Assembly: GCF_014652415.1 (NCBI RefSeq)
Contig: NZ_BMYT01000006.1
Span: forward strand, 62,447-126,446
Source of the DNA: Affinundibacterium macrobrachii
GTDB taxonomy: Bacteria > Pseudomonadota > Gammaproteobacteria > Burkholderiales > Burkholderiaceae_D
Length of the DNA stretch: 64,000 bases
Direction: 5' to 3'
In this document: positions 32,196 to 40,600 of the stretch, piece after piece
Layout of the letters: each line of letters starts with the position of its first letter
How positions within the stretch are numbered: position 1 is the stretch's first letter
Position numbers and translations under genes: made by a program
Notes under the pieces: generated by a model
Told to the model about the DNA's origin: nothing
The model's database searches: none
What the model saw: the letters and a program-made list of their open reading frames with translations, nothing else

Positions 32196-33278
32196 TTAAG
32201 CTGGCATTGCATACGAAGTCCTTTCTAATTTTTTATTCATGCGTTGTACGGTTCCATAGTCTTCACCATCACGCAGCGTGGCGTAACAAATGCGGGCCAG
32301 TTTGTTGGCTAGTGCGCAGGCCGCTTTGTTGTGATTAGTTCGACCTTGCACTTTTAGCGCCCAGCTTCGTAGATCGTCTAGGTGTCGACCAGCACTAAAG
32401 CTGACGCTAGCCGCTCGCAAAACGGAACGTGCACCGTGCGTTAAAAGCATACGAAGATAGCGATCACCGCGTTTGGAAATGTGTCCTAGGTATCGCGTGT
32501 TACCAGATGAGTACTCTTTCGGCGTCAGTCCGAACCAGCTCGCGAAATGACGAGCATCTTTGAAGTGAGCAACGCTTCCACTTGTGGCAGCAATCATCGC
32601 GGTCGCCGTTAATAAGCCGATACCTGGTATTGAAAGTAGGGTGGTGCAGGCAGCGCTTTGCTTAGCGAGTTGGGTCAATTCTTTTTCTAATTGGGCGACT
32701 CGCGCTTCGAGCAAATGAATTTCCTCAATCAATAATTTCATAGTGCCTCGGATCAATTGAGGAACGGCAGTGTTTGGGTCGGCCAGAATGCGTGAGATTT
32801 GTTCTATGCCGTTGCGACTTCCAGTCGCAACGGAAATACCGAATTCACGACAGAAACCGCGCAATGCATTGATGCGCGAGGTACGTGTTCCCATCCACAA
32901 TGAACGTGTGCGATGCAAACCTTGCAAAGCTTGTTGCTCAATCGATTTAATCTTAACAGGGCGAATATCGGCACAACGCGCAGCTTCTAACAACGCACAT
33001 GCATCGGCGGCATCTGTTTTATTGCGTTTTGCATAAGCCCTGATGTATGCTGCTGGAAGTAACTTGACTTCGATACCGAGAGCATTAAGAGAACGCGCCC
33101 AATGATGAGCAGAGCCACAAGCTTCCATGATAACCAGCGAGACGTTGCGATTGATAAACCATCGTTCGAATTGTGTACGAGTCAATCGGTGTTGTTCAAT
33201 AACTCGCCAATTCAGATCGGCAACTGCAAGTTGAAAAACAGATTTGGCCAAATCAACGGCCACAGTAGTAGTATTCAT
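32196..33278 (-). CDS. IS1111-group (IS110 family) DEDD transposase, copy 2
   Basis: The 360-aa product is intact, with the same DEDD residues as copy 1. About six amino-acid differences are seen, e.g. Val to Ala in AYVKRNK, Ala to Gly in SLWMATR and His to Gln in RVAHLEK, while many more silent base changes are present. This is the pattern of a gene kept under selection since the copies separated. Confidence 0.95.
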   Translation of the reverse strand: MNTTTVAVDLAKSVFQLAVADLNWRVIEQHRLTRTQFERWFINRNVSLVIMEACGSAHHWARSLNALGIEVKLLPAAYIRAYAKRNKTDAADACALLEAARCADIRPVKIKSIEQQALQGLHRTRSLWMGTRTSRINALRGFCREFGISVATGSRNGIEQISRILADPNTAVPQLIRGTMKLLIEEIHLLEARVAQLEKELTQLAKQSAACTTLLSIPGIGLLTATAMIAATSGSVAHFKDARHFASWFGLTPKEYSSGNTRYLGHISKRGDRYLRMLLTHGARSVLRAASVSFSAGRHLDDLRSWALKVQGRTNHNKAACALANKLARICYATLRDGEDYGTVQRMNKKLERTSYAMPA

Positions 33279-33433
33279 AGTGGACTCCTTACGTTGAAAT
33301 CTGATACCCATCCCCAATGTGAACCAGTGCGCTTAATATCGCGCAAAAAGGCGGGGGAGTCCATCCCATCACTCGAGCCGACTCGCGTCGGCAGGCCGCC
33401 GCTCGCGGCTCAGCTTCAACGTTAAGTCTCAAT

Positions 33434-33883
33434 ATGCAGAATGCCGTCGTCTACTCATTCCCAGATCGCTTTCTTGTAATGCCAAGTTGTATCACCCCAA
33501 CTGGTCTGCGTCTTGTGTCGGCACCATACGTCGCCTTGCCACTATCCGTCACAGACTTGGAGTTCACTCATACGTTGAAATCTGCTCTCGACATTTCAAC
33601 GCGTGAAGTTCCGCATCCTGTTGATTGGAAAGCCGCTGCTTTACCTCGCTTAGGCGCTGCGGGGGTAAAAACGGAGCGCGCATTTCAGCTAAAATCGAAA
33701 TTGGTTGAAATCGTAAAGGATGGTAATGGCATTCAACTTCGTCCAACCCATAACGGTGGGGCGACAGGAGACAAAAAAGGGTTTTATTGGATTGGAGGTG
33801 CAGAGTTTGTGGTTTCCGCCAGTCTAAATGAAAGTGAGTTTGTGGCTCAAATTAAAAGGGCCTTTTCATTATGCACGGAATGA
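33434..33883 (+). CDS. Integron cassette E: CdiI-like (DUF1436) immunity protein
   Basis: The 149-aa protein starts MQNAVVYSFPDRFLVMPSCI and continues with TLKSALDISTREVPHP, LGAAGVKTERAF and an AFSLCTE end. This matches my memory of the DUF1436/CdiI family of immunity proteins that protect against contact-dependent growth-inhibition toxins. No cdiA or cdiB is nearby, so it would be an orphan immunity gene. Cassette limits are GTTAAGT (33421) and ACTTAAC (33885). Confidence 0.6.
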   Translation: MQNAVVYSFPDRFLVMPSCITPTGLRLVSAPYVALPLSVTDLEFTHTLKSALDISTREVPHPVDWKAAALPRLGAAGVKTERAFQLKSKLVEIVKDGNGIQLRPTHNGGATGDKKGFYWIGGAEFVVSASLNESEFVAQIKRAFSLCTE

Positions 33884-33884
33884 G

Positions 33885-33947
33885 ACTTAACAATTCATTC
33901 GAGCGGGACGCGCGGTGTTCCCGCGCCCTTCAATTTAAACGTTATGC
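33885..33947 (+). other. attC site of cassette E
   Basis: ACTTAAC (complement of the cassette start GTTAAGT) to GTTATGC (33941-33947), 63 bp, with the inner stem GAGCGGGACGCGCGG against TTCCCGCGCCC and AATTCATTCGAG against CAATTTAAACG. One of the shortest, cleanest sites in the array. Confidence 0.85.
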
Positions 33948-33953
33948 ATTTAG

Positions 33954-34448
33954 ATGAATACCTTTTTTAACGTTCAGCGCAAGAAAACAAATGACCTGAT
34001 GAGAAGCGAGTTGACGGCACAAGTAGTGCCTTACTTGAGGGGCAAAGGGTTTTCTGGAAAGTTGCCTTGTTTCCGGCGTGAGTTTGGAGCTCAACAACAA
34101 CTTATCGAGTTTCAATTTAATAAATTTGGAAGATGCTTCGCTGTAAATTTATCTATATGTGAACCAAATAAGCTTTTTCTTACGGTTAGCAAAGACCAAC
34201 TCAAATCACTTAGAAGTCAACGGCTCGGAAGTAGAGCCAAAAGAATAAGACACTCCTTCAATATGGATCACTGGTTTACCTTTCTAAAAGGCTTTGTCTT
34301 CTATTTTCCTGCATATCAAGCAGCGGCAAATGAGGTCGTAAAAATGTATGAAGCCGAGGCGGATCTAATATTTTCAGACCTTCAGAAAGCTATCGACACA
34401 GGTGTTAGCTGCATACATCTAAAATTAAAGCCACCTAAAAATGCATAA
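33954..34448 (+). CDS. Integron cassette F: DUF4304-like protein, 164 aa
   Basis: N-terminal helices (RSELTAQVVPYLRGKGFSGK) lead to FRREFGAQQQLIEFQFNKFG, matching the DUF4304 pattern often seen in cassettes. A basic C-terminus ends KLKPPKNA. Function unknown. Its stop lies inside the inverse core GCATAAC (34443-34449), which complements the cassette start GTTATGC. Confidence 0.65.
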   Translation: MNTFFNVQRKKTNDLMRSELTAQVVPYLRGKGFSGKLPCFRREFGAQQQLIEFQFNKFGRCFAVNLSICEPNKLFLTVSKDQLKSLRSQRLGSRAKRIRHSFNMDHWFTFLKGFVFYFPAYQAAANEVVKMYEAEADLIFSDLQKAIDTGVSCIHLKLKPPKNA

Positions 34449-34499
34449 CAAAACGTTCGAAAACGTTCCGGTCTTTGGCCTTTCAACTCTGCGATATAT
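34443..34499 (+). other. Degenerate attC site of cassette F
   Basis: GCATAAC opens the site, but the closing core reads GATATAT (34493-34499) instead of GTTATAT, the sequence required by the inverse core ATATAAC of the next cassette. The core is therefore mutated at or near the crossover triplet, and this junction may no longer recombine. Confidence 0.6.
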
Positions 34500-34509
34500 G
34501 GCTCCCTAA

Positions 34510-34824
34510 ATGAAACTAAATTTCCGCGAAATTTTAGGACTTGTATTGATCGTCCTAGGGACGATTATCATTCCAACTGCTTGGATGTTTAGTAGAACCT
34601 TAACTTTGATTGCATTTGTACTCCTTTTTGTCGGATTTACCCTTTTCTATACTGAACGGATATTGAAGCGTGAGGAGAGAATGGCAAAAGAAGCGGGCAG
34701 TTCTGGCGAAAACTGTGGAAATTCAATGCCAACAGATATTAATAATCACACTGGGTGGAGAACAGGCGGGAGACGCGCCGATCACAACGATGGTGATTTC
34801 GATGGAGGCGGCGATGGTGACTAG
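34510..34824 (+). CDS. Integron cassette G: small membrane protein
   Basis: The 104-aa product has two membrane helices (GLVLIVLGTIIIPTAWMF and LIAFVLLFVGFTLFYT) and a soluble tail ending in a Gly/Asp-rich DGGGDGD. Function unknown. It is bounded by a mutated core (34493) and the inverse core ATATAAC (34827). Confidence 0.65.
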   Translation: MKLNFREILGLVLIVLGTIIIPTAWMFSRTLTLIAFVLLFVGFTLFYTERILKREERMAKEAGSSGENCGNSMPTDINNHTGWRTGGRRADHNDGDFDGGGDGD

Positions 34825-34826
34825 CC

Positions 34827-34915
34827 ATATAACATGACAATCGGTCGGACTGGCCGCGATGCGACTGTGTTCTTTTTTAATTTATGGGCGGCCAGCCGTC
34901 ATTTCGACGTTGAGG
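34827..34915 (+). other. attC site of cassette G, last recognisable attC
   Basis: ATATAAC (34827-34833) to GTTGAGG (34909-34915), 89 bp, with the inner stem GGTCGGACTGGCCGC against GGGCGGCCAGCCGTC. After this core no further attC is found, so the array ends here or the last cassette has lost its attC. Confidence 0.75.
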
Positions 34916-34968
34916 TTGAATGTTTAGTCTTACTATCAACGATTCCTCAAACTAACTTTATAAAACCA

Positions 34969-35253
34969 ATGGAAAACACCGATTACATCTGGATCATCAC
35001 CAATCTAACAGGAATCGTTCTCGGCTTATTTTTTAAGCCAAAGATGTCAAGCTTGATCGTGTTGGTGTTGTTGATTTTGGGGGCGATAGGATTTTTGATT
35101 GGCATTTATGCTGCTTGGATTCCTGCTGAACATTTATGGTTGTTGGTGATGGCCTTGCCGATGTCGATTACTGTGTTTGGTGCGGCGGTGTTGACTAGTT
35201 TGTGCTTGATGTTGATTAAGCGCGCATTGGGACGTAGTCGTCCAACTGCCTAG
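34969..35253 (+). CDS. Small membrane protein, 94 aa
   Basis: MENTDYIWIITN is followed by three hydrophobic segments (LIVLVLLILGAIGFLIGI; LWLLVMALPMSITVFGA). It begins 54 bp after the last core GTTGAGG and no attC follows it, so it is either a trapped terminal cassette or the first chromosomal gene after the array. The upstream in-frame extension crosses the attC and is not credible. Confidence 0.55.
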   Translation: MENTDYIWIITNLTGIVLGLFFKPKMSSLIVLVLLILGAIGFLIGIYAAWIPAEHLWLLVMALPMSITVFGAAVLTSLCLMLIKRALGRSRPTA

Positions 35254-35304
35254 ATTTTGAATTAATTCCAAATTGTGCGTGCATATTGGAATGTCTGCGC
35301 TTTA

Positions 35305-35350
35305 GTTGTTGATGAGTTGTTGATGAGTTGCTGATTGAGTTGCTGATTGT
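35305..35350. repeat. Short tandem repeat upstream of the cold-shock gene
   Basis: GTTGTTGATGA occurs twice (35305-35326) and is followed by GTTGCTGATTGA and GTTGCTGATTGT (to 35350): four units of 11-12 nt within 50 bp of the next start codon. Confidence 0.8.
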
Positions 35351-35398
35351 TAGACCCTATGCTAGCTTGTGCGCTTTGACTTTTGAGAATACGGTGGA

Positions 35399-35995
35399 AT
35401 GTTTATGCGCTTTGAAGGCACGCTGTCTAAGTGGAATGATGATCGTGGTTTTGGTTTCATTAAGCCCAAGCACGGTGACCAAGATATTTTTGTTCATATT
35501 TCTGCATTCCCAAAAGATGGTAAGCGACCTTCTATTGGTGAGAAACTTAGCTTTGAGATTCAAGCCGGTCAAGATGGAAAAAAAGAAGCTAAAAATCTGC
35601 AATGCCTAGACCGATCACCCGCTGAATTTGTTAGTCATCGTCCAGCGATTCATACAAAAGTGCCGACATCGACTAAGTCTTTATTGAGCCGGATATTAGG
35701 CTTGGCTTTTTTCGCTGTGATCGGAGTTTTTGCATATGATCAGTTCTCTCGACGCGCCGCATTTGACGGTGAAGTGAGTGCGGTTAAATCTGAAACCACG
35801 GAACTAGTTCAGCCTGCTTCTGCGTCAGTAAACGCTAAGCTTTATCAATGCGATGGTCGTCAGCACTGTTCGCAAATGAATTCGTGTGAAGAGGCAAAAT
35901 ATTTTCTAAAGAATTGTCCAGATCCGAAAATGGATGGCGATCATGATGGAATACCTTGTGAGCAAGATTTGTGCACATCGATATTCTCAAATTGA
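35399..35995 (+). CDS. Cold-shock domain - membrane helix - excalibur protein
   Basis: The product is 198 aa. Residues about 4-68 are a cold-shock domain with both RNA-binding motifs (DRGFGFIKP; DIFVHISAF). A membrane helix follows (about 98-114, ILGLAFFAVIGVFAYDQF), then about 45 residues of linker. The C-terminal excalibur-type calcium-binding motif holds CxxxxxC cysteines and DGDHDGIPCEQ, which binds calcium in the family. The topology puts the nucleic-acid-binding domain inside and the excalibur domain in the periplasm. A GTGGA precedes the start; ATG 35405 may be used instead. Confidence 0.85.
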   Translation: MFMRFEGTLSKWNDDRGFGFIKPKHGDQDIFVHISAFPKDGKRPSIGEKLSFEIQAGQDGKKEAKNLQCLDRSPAEFVSHRPAIHTKVPTSTKSLLSRILGLAFFAVIGVFAYDQFSRRAAFDGEVSAVKSETTELVQPASASVNAKLYQCDGRQHCSQMNSCEEAKYFLKNCPDPKMDGDHDGIPCEQDLCTSIFSN

Positions 35996-36033
35996 GAAAT
36001 CTTTGAATTTTCTCTGAATCGTTTTTACTTAAT

Positions 36034-36618
36034 ATGCCCATTGATTCCGCCACCGCCTACGAAACTCACGCACTAGAATTTCTAGTAGCGCGTGATCAGT
36101 CAACAATTGGTACCACGGTGTTGCAAGCTTGGTGTGCTAGCTTAAGTCCTAATGCGGAAGTGTTGGAGCTGGCTTGTGGTGCGGGTTTTCCGGTGACGCG
36201 CATTTTGCAGGAAGCGGGTTTGCGGGTTTGGGCAATCGACAGTTCACCTACTTTGCTCGCGCATTTTCAGGAGCGATTTCCATCCATTCCAGTGGCTTGT
36301 GCGCGTGTGCAAGAGAGTACGTTTTTTTCTAAGCAATTTGATGCGGTGTTGGCGATAGGTTTGCTATTTTTGCTGGATGAAGTAGATCAGTTGGCTTTGA
36401 TTCAGCGCCTTGCCTCGCACGTGAAACCAGGTGGGCGCTTGTTGTTCACCGCACCGCTACAGGCTTGTCAGTGGCGTGATGCGAGCACCGGTCTTGTGTC
36501 GCATTCGTTAGGGCAAGACGCTTATGTCGCTTGTTTGCAAGTGCATGGATTCGCAATCGTTGGCCACTACGTCGATGAAGGTGAAAACCATTATTACGAA
36601 GCGCAGCGAGTTATTTAG
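36034..36618 (+). CDS. Class I SAM-dependent methyltransferase
   Basis: The 194-aa protein has the SAM-binding motif VLELACGAGFPVTRIL (about 46-61), an acidic end of strand 2 (VWAIDSSP) and FDAVLAIGLLFLLD. It ends with a typical methyltransferase core strand and lacks an extra substrate domain, so the substrate is not predictable. It converges with the HD-GYP gene, 19 bp apart. Confidence 0.8.
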   Translation: MPIDSATAYETHALEFLVARDQSTIGTTVLQAWCASLSPNAEVLELACGAGFPVTRILQEAGLRVWAIDSSPTLLAHFQERFPSIPVACARVQESTFFSKQFDAVLAIGLLFLLDEVDQLALIQRLASHVKPGGRLLFTAPLQACQWRDASTGLVSHSLGQDAYVACLQVHGFAIVGHYVDEGENHYYEAQRVI

Positions 36619-36637
36619 TCTTTGGTTTTTCTACAGT

Positions 36638-37639
36638 TTAGGCCGCTGTTTCTTCCGCATACTTTTCTTTAATCTCGACCACCGCAGGCAATTGTGCGAT
36701 AAACAAATCGACGAGTTCGGGATCAAAGTGTTTGCCTTTTTCGCTGACTAAGAGATCGACTGCTTGTTGTACTTCCCATTCTTTTTTGTAGGGACGAACC
36801 GAGGTCAATGCGTCGAATACGTCGGCGATGGCGACGATGCGCGCTTCGATAGGAATGGCTTCGCCAGCGATGCGATGAGGATAACCGCTGCCATCAAATT
36901 TTTCGTGGTGATAGAGCGCAATTGTGCGTGCCATTTGGAGCAGGGGGGAGTCGTGTTCGCCCAAGATTTCCGCACCCATCAAGACATGTTTTTGCATGAG
37001 TGCCCATTCGTCTTGATCTAGTTTGCCGGGTTTGAGCAAGACGTGATCTGGCGTGCCAATTTTGCCGATGTCGTGCATTGGTGCGGCATGGAATAATAAG
37101 TCGGCTTGGCTTTCGCTAAAGCCCGCCGCCAGCGCGAGCAGGCGTGAATAGTGGCTCATGCGTATCACGTGTAAGCCGGTTTCGTTATCGCGATATTCGG
37201 CAGCGCGACCTAGGCATTGGATGATTTGCAAACGGGTCTTTTGCAATTCATCTGCGCCGACTAAAGAGAGATGTGTTTTGACCCGTGCGCGTACGACGGG
37301 CGGGCTAATCGGTTTGGTGATGTAGTCGACAGCACCGACTTCAAAACCGGCCGATTCATCGCTGACTTCACTCAATGCGGTGACAAAGATCACGGGGATC
37401 GCCTTGGTGACGGGATTGGCTTTGAGTCGTTTGCAAGTTTCTAAACCCGTTAAGCCCGGCATCATTACATCGAGCAAGATCAAATTTGGCGCTTCTTCTT
37501 GTGCGAGCTTGAGTGCTTTCTCACCATCGAGTGCGAATAGTAAGCGATAGTCTTCATGCAGCACTTGGCGCAAGATTTGCAAATTGGTTGCAGCGTCATC
37601 AACGATTAAAATTTTTGGTCTTTCGTCTTGTTGTTTCAT
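36638..37639 (-). CDS. Response regulator with HD-GYP c-di-GMP phosphodiesterase output
   Basis: The 333-aa protein has an N-terminal receiver domain (phospho-Asp in LILLDVMMPG, about residue 57; KPISPP end) and a C-terminal HD-GYP domain with HDIGKIG, HVLMGAEIL and HHEKFDGSGYP, all metal-ligand motifs intact. It should hydrolyse cyclic di-GMP on phosphorylation. Its start overlaps the stop of the hybrid kinase gene by 4 nt, so that kinase is the natural phosphodonor. Confidence 0.92.
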   Translation of the reverse strand: MKQQDERPKILIVDDAATNLQILRQVLHEDYRLLFALDGEKALKLAQEEAPNLILLDVMMPGLTGLETCKRLKANPVTKAIPVIFVTALSEVSDESAGFEVGAVDYITKPISPPVVRARVKTHLSLVGADELQKTRLQIIQCLGRAAEYRDNETGLHVIRMSHYSRLLALAAGFSESQADLLFHAAPMHDIGKIGTPDHVLLKPGKLDQDEWALMQKHVLMGAEILGEHDSPLLQMARTIALYHHEKFDGSGYPHRIAGEAIPIEARIVAIADVFDALTSVRPYKKEWEVQQAVDLLVSEKGKHFDPELVDLFIAQLPAVVEIKEKYAEETAA

Positions 37640-40600
37640 GACGCATTTCCTTGTGAAGGTTCTTTGGAATTTTCTGCTGAATTTTGTTCAGATTGATAAT
37701 GATGCTCTAACTTGCCAACCATGTCTCGCGCAGCTTCAAAGTCAAAGGAATTGACGATTTGATCGAGCACATCAAAGTCATGTTTTGGCAGCAGTTTTGC
37801 CAGTTCGCTCAATACATTCTCCGCCAATTCACCATGTGCTAAAGCGTCGTCTAGCTTTTGTAATAAGGGTAGCAATTGCGATGGATCGATCGACTGCTTG
37901 CTCGAGTCTTGCTTGTTGTTGGCTGTATCAAATTCACCTAGTGCATCAGCGACATTCATGATTTCATCGGCTAGTTGATCGAGTGCAGATTTGATTTGAT
38001 CGGTATTTTGCGCGGCTAGATCGGCTTCAATTGTGCTGCAAAGATTGGTGGTGCGCGATAGCGCCAGATTGGCCGCAGCGCCTTTCAGTTTGTGTACCAA
38101 ACTAGCGAAATTGTCGTCTTGCGTCCGCATACTGCGTAAGCGCGGCACAACATCGCGGAAGCTGCTTAAGAATTGACGGATGGCTTCGCGATGTCGTTGC
38201 TCGCTGCCCCACAGACTTTGTCCACGGCTCCAATCGATTACCGAGCCACTTAATTGTTGTATCGATAAATTGGCTGTCGATGTGAGGTCCATCGCGGGAA
38301 TATCGATATTCAGTAAGCGCGCAATTTCTTGACTGAGTCTTTGCATATCGATCGGCTTGTGGGCAAAGCCATCCATGCCCGCTGCTTTAGCTGCTTTGAT
38401 ATCGGCTTCCAAGACACTCGCAGACAGCGCAATCACCGGTGTGGCTTGACGCTGATGCTGTGCTTCAAACAGACGAATTTGTTGCGTCGCTTCTAGCCCG
38501 TTTAATACTGGCATTTGTACATCCATTAAAACGATGTCAAATGAAGTGTTGGAAAAAATCTCAACCGCTTCGGCACCATTGCGCGCAGTGGTGATGGTGT
38601 GGCCGAGTTTGCCTAAGATGACTTCGATTAATTCAAGATTTTGCGGAACGTCATCGACTGCAAGAATGCGCAGTGGCGGTAGTTCGATGATTCTTTGCTC
38701 ATCGATCGCACTGATCGCTTTGCCAATCGGCAAAGGCAATTCGACATGAAATTGACTACCGACATGCAGTTCACTTTCTACCCAGATACGACCGCCCATC
38801 AGTTCGATTAGTTGACGCGAGATTGTGGTGCCTAAACCAGTACCGCCAAAGCGTCGGCTCATGGACGCATCTGCTTGCGCAAATGGATCGAAGATATGAT
38901 TCAGGCGATCTGGCGCAATGCCTATGCCTGTATCTTGTACGATGAGGTGGATGCATGCATCTTGTTGCTCAACATGCAGCGTGACTTCACCTTGATCTGT
39001 GAACTTGATGGCATTGCCAATTAGATTCAGTAAAATTTGTTGCAATCGCAAGGCATCGCCTTGGAAAAATTCTGGCACTGTTTCTGGATAATCGAGTACG
39101 AGTGGCAAGGCTTTAGCTTGCGCATTAATACGTAGGGTTGCCATTACTTGCATACACACTTCGCGCAGAGAAAAATCGCGAATCTCTAATTCGACGGCAC
39201 CGTGTTCTAACTTGGCGGTATCGAGTATGTCGTTTAACAGCGTGAGTAAGGAACGCGCCGAGTTGCGCACTGTAGTTAAGTGGCGTCGCTGTGTATCGTT
39301 GACTGGTTCGCTGAGCAGCACATCAGTAAAGCCAAGAATCGCATTCATCGGCGTGCGGATCTCGTGGCTCATATTTGCCAAGAAGGTATTCTTGGCAGCC
39401 GCTGCGTGTTCGGCTTTGGCTTTGGCTTCGCGCAAATCTTGTTCCATTGCGTGCCGCTCGGATAGATCGCTGGCAAATTTGATGATTTTGTAAGGGCGAT
39501 TTTCTGGATCAAAAATCGGATTGTAGCTACCGTGTATCCAGATCTCTTGCCCTTGTTTTCCAAAGCGCCGGAAATCGCCAGATGTATTCAAGCCTTTGCG
39601 TAAGGTTTCCCATAGCTGTTGATAGCTGGCTGAGCTAACTTCGCTAGGCGCACACAAGATGGAATGATGTCGTCCGACTAGTTCTTCCAGTGTATATCCT
39701 GTAATCGATAAAAAGTTTTGATTGGCATTTAAGATATGGCCTTGCAGATCAAACTCAACAACACCTAAAGAGCGGCTGATTGCATTGACCACGCCTTCAA
39801 ATTCGGCATTGCGTCGTTTGTTATCGGAGATATCGATGATGACACCATCAATCCATTCGATCTCGCCGTTTTGGCCGCGTACACCACTCGCACTTTCAGA
39901 GACCCAATGTTCTTTGCCGTCGCGATCAATGATGCGATATTCCAGCATATAGGGCATGCCGCTGTGTAGTTTTTCGCTGACGATGTGGGCAGTCCATTCG
40001 CGATCTTCGGGGTGCAGAATTTGCGAGAATGTTTTTTTGCCTGAGGTAAAGTCTTCTGGCTTCCAACCTGTTAGACGCTCCACTGCATCGCTTATGAAGA
40101 GCATGCTCCAGTCTTGATCTAAGCGACAGCGAAAAGCGATGCCAGGTAAATTGGCGATTAATGAACGGTATTGCAGTTCGCTATTGCGTAATGCTTCTTC
40201 CATTCGTTTGCGTTCACTAATATCCGTGATAAAGCCGACGAACAAGGTCTCGTTCTGTAATGCTGCTTCACCAAGCGCGAGTCGCATTGGGAAGTGTTCA
40301 CCGTTCTTTCTAAGACCAATTACTTCACGTCCAGAGCCCAAAGTTTTTGTGCTGATGTCGGTCAAATAGCCACGTAAATAATTGGCTTCATTGTGACCTG
40401 CGGGAGCAGGCAAGATCACTTGAATATGTTGACCAATGATCTCATTCGCGCGCCAAGCAAATATGCTTTCAGCCGCACTATTAAATGCGCGAATGGTGCA
40501 TTGATGATCAAAGGTGACGATGCCATCGATAGCGGTTTCAACGATGGTGCGCGTGCGCGCCTCGGTATGGACCATGCGTTGATAGATGGTGCGGTAACGC

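Larger units (their letters stand above)
31914..33374 (-). mobile_element. IS110-family, IS1111-group element targeting attC, copy 2
   Basis: Same structure as copy 1: subterminal repeats ATGGACTCCCCC (31916-31927) and GGGGGAGTCCAT (33353-33364), 1461 bp, junctions CAATTCGT|ATATGG and CATCACTC|GAGCCG. Same orientation relative to the cassettes. Scattered differences from copy 1 in the coding part show the two copies are not a very recent duplication. Confidence 0.9.
31900..33427 (+). other. attC site of cassette D, split by IS copy 2
   Basis: The left arm ACCTAACAATTCG (31900-31912) and the right part (33375-33427: GAGCCGACTCGCG to CGCGGCTCAGCTTCAACGTTAAG) rebuild a normal attC. The inverse core complements the cassette start GTTAGGT. 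The insertion point is equivalent to that in the attC of cassette B. Confidence 0.8.
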
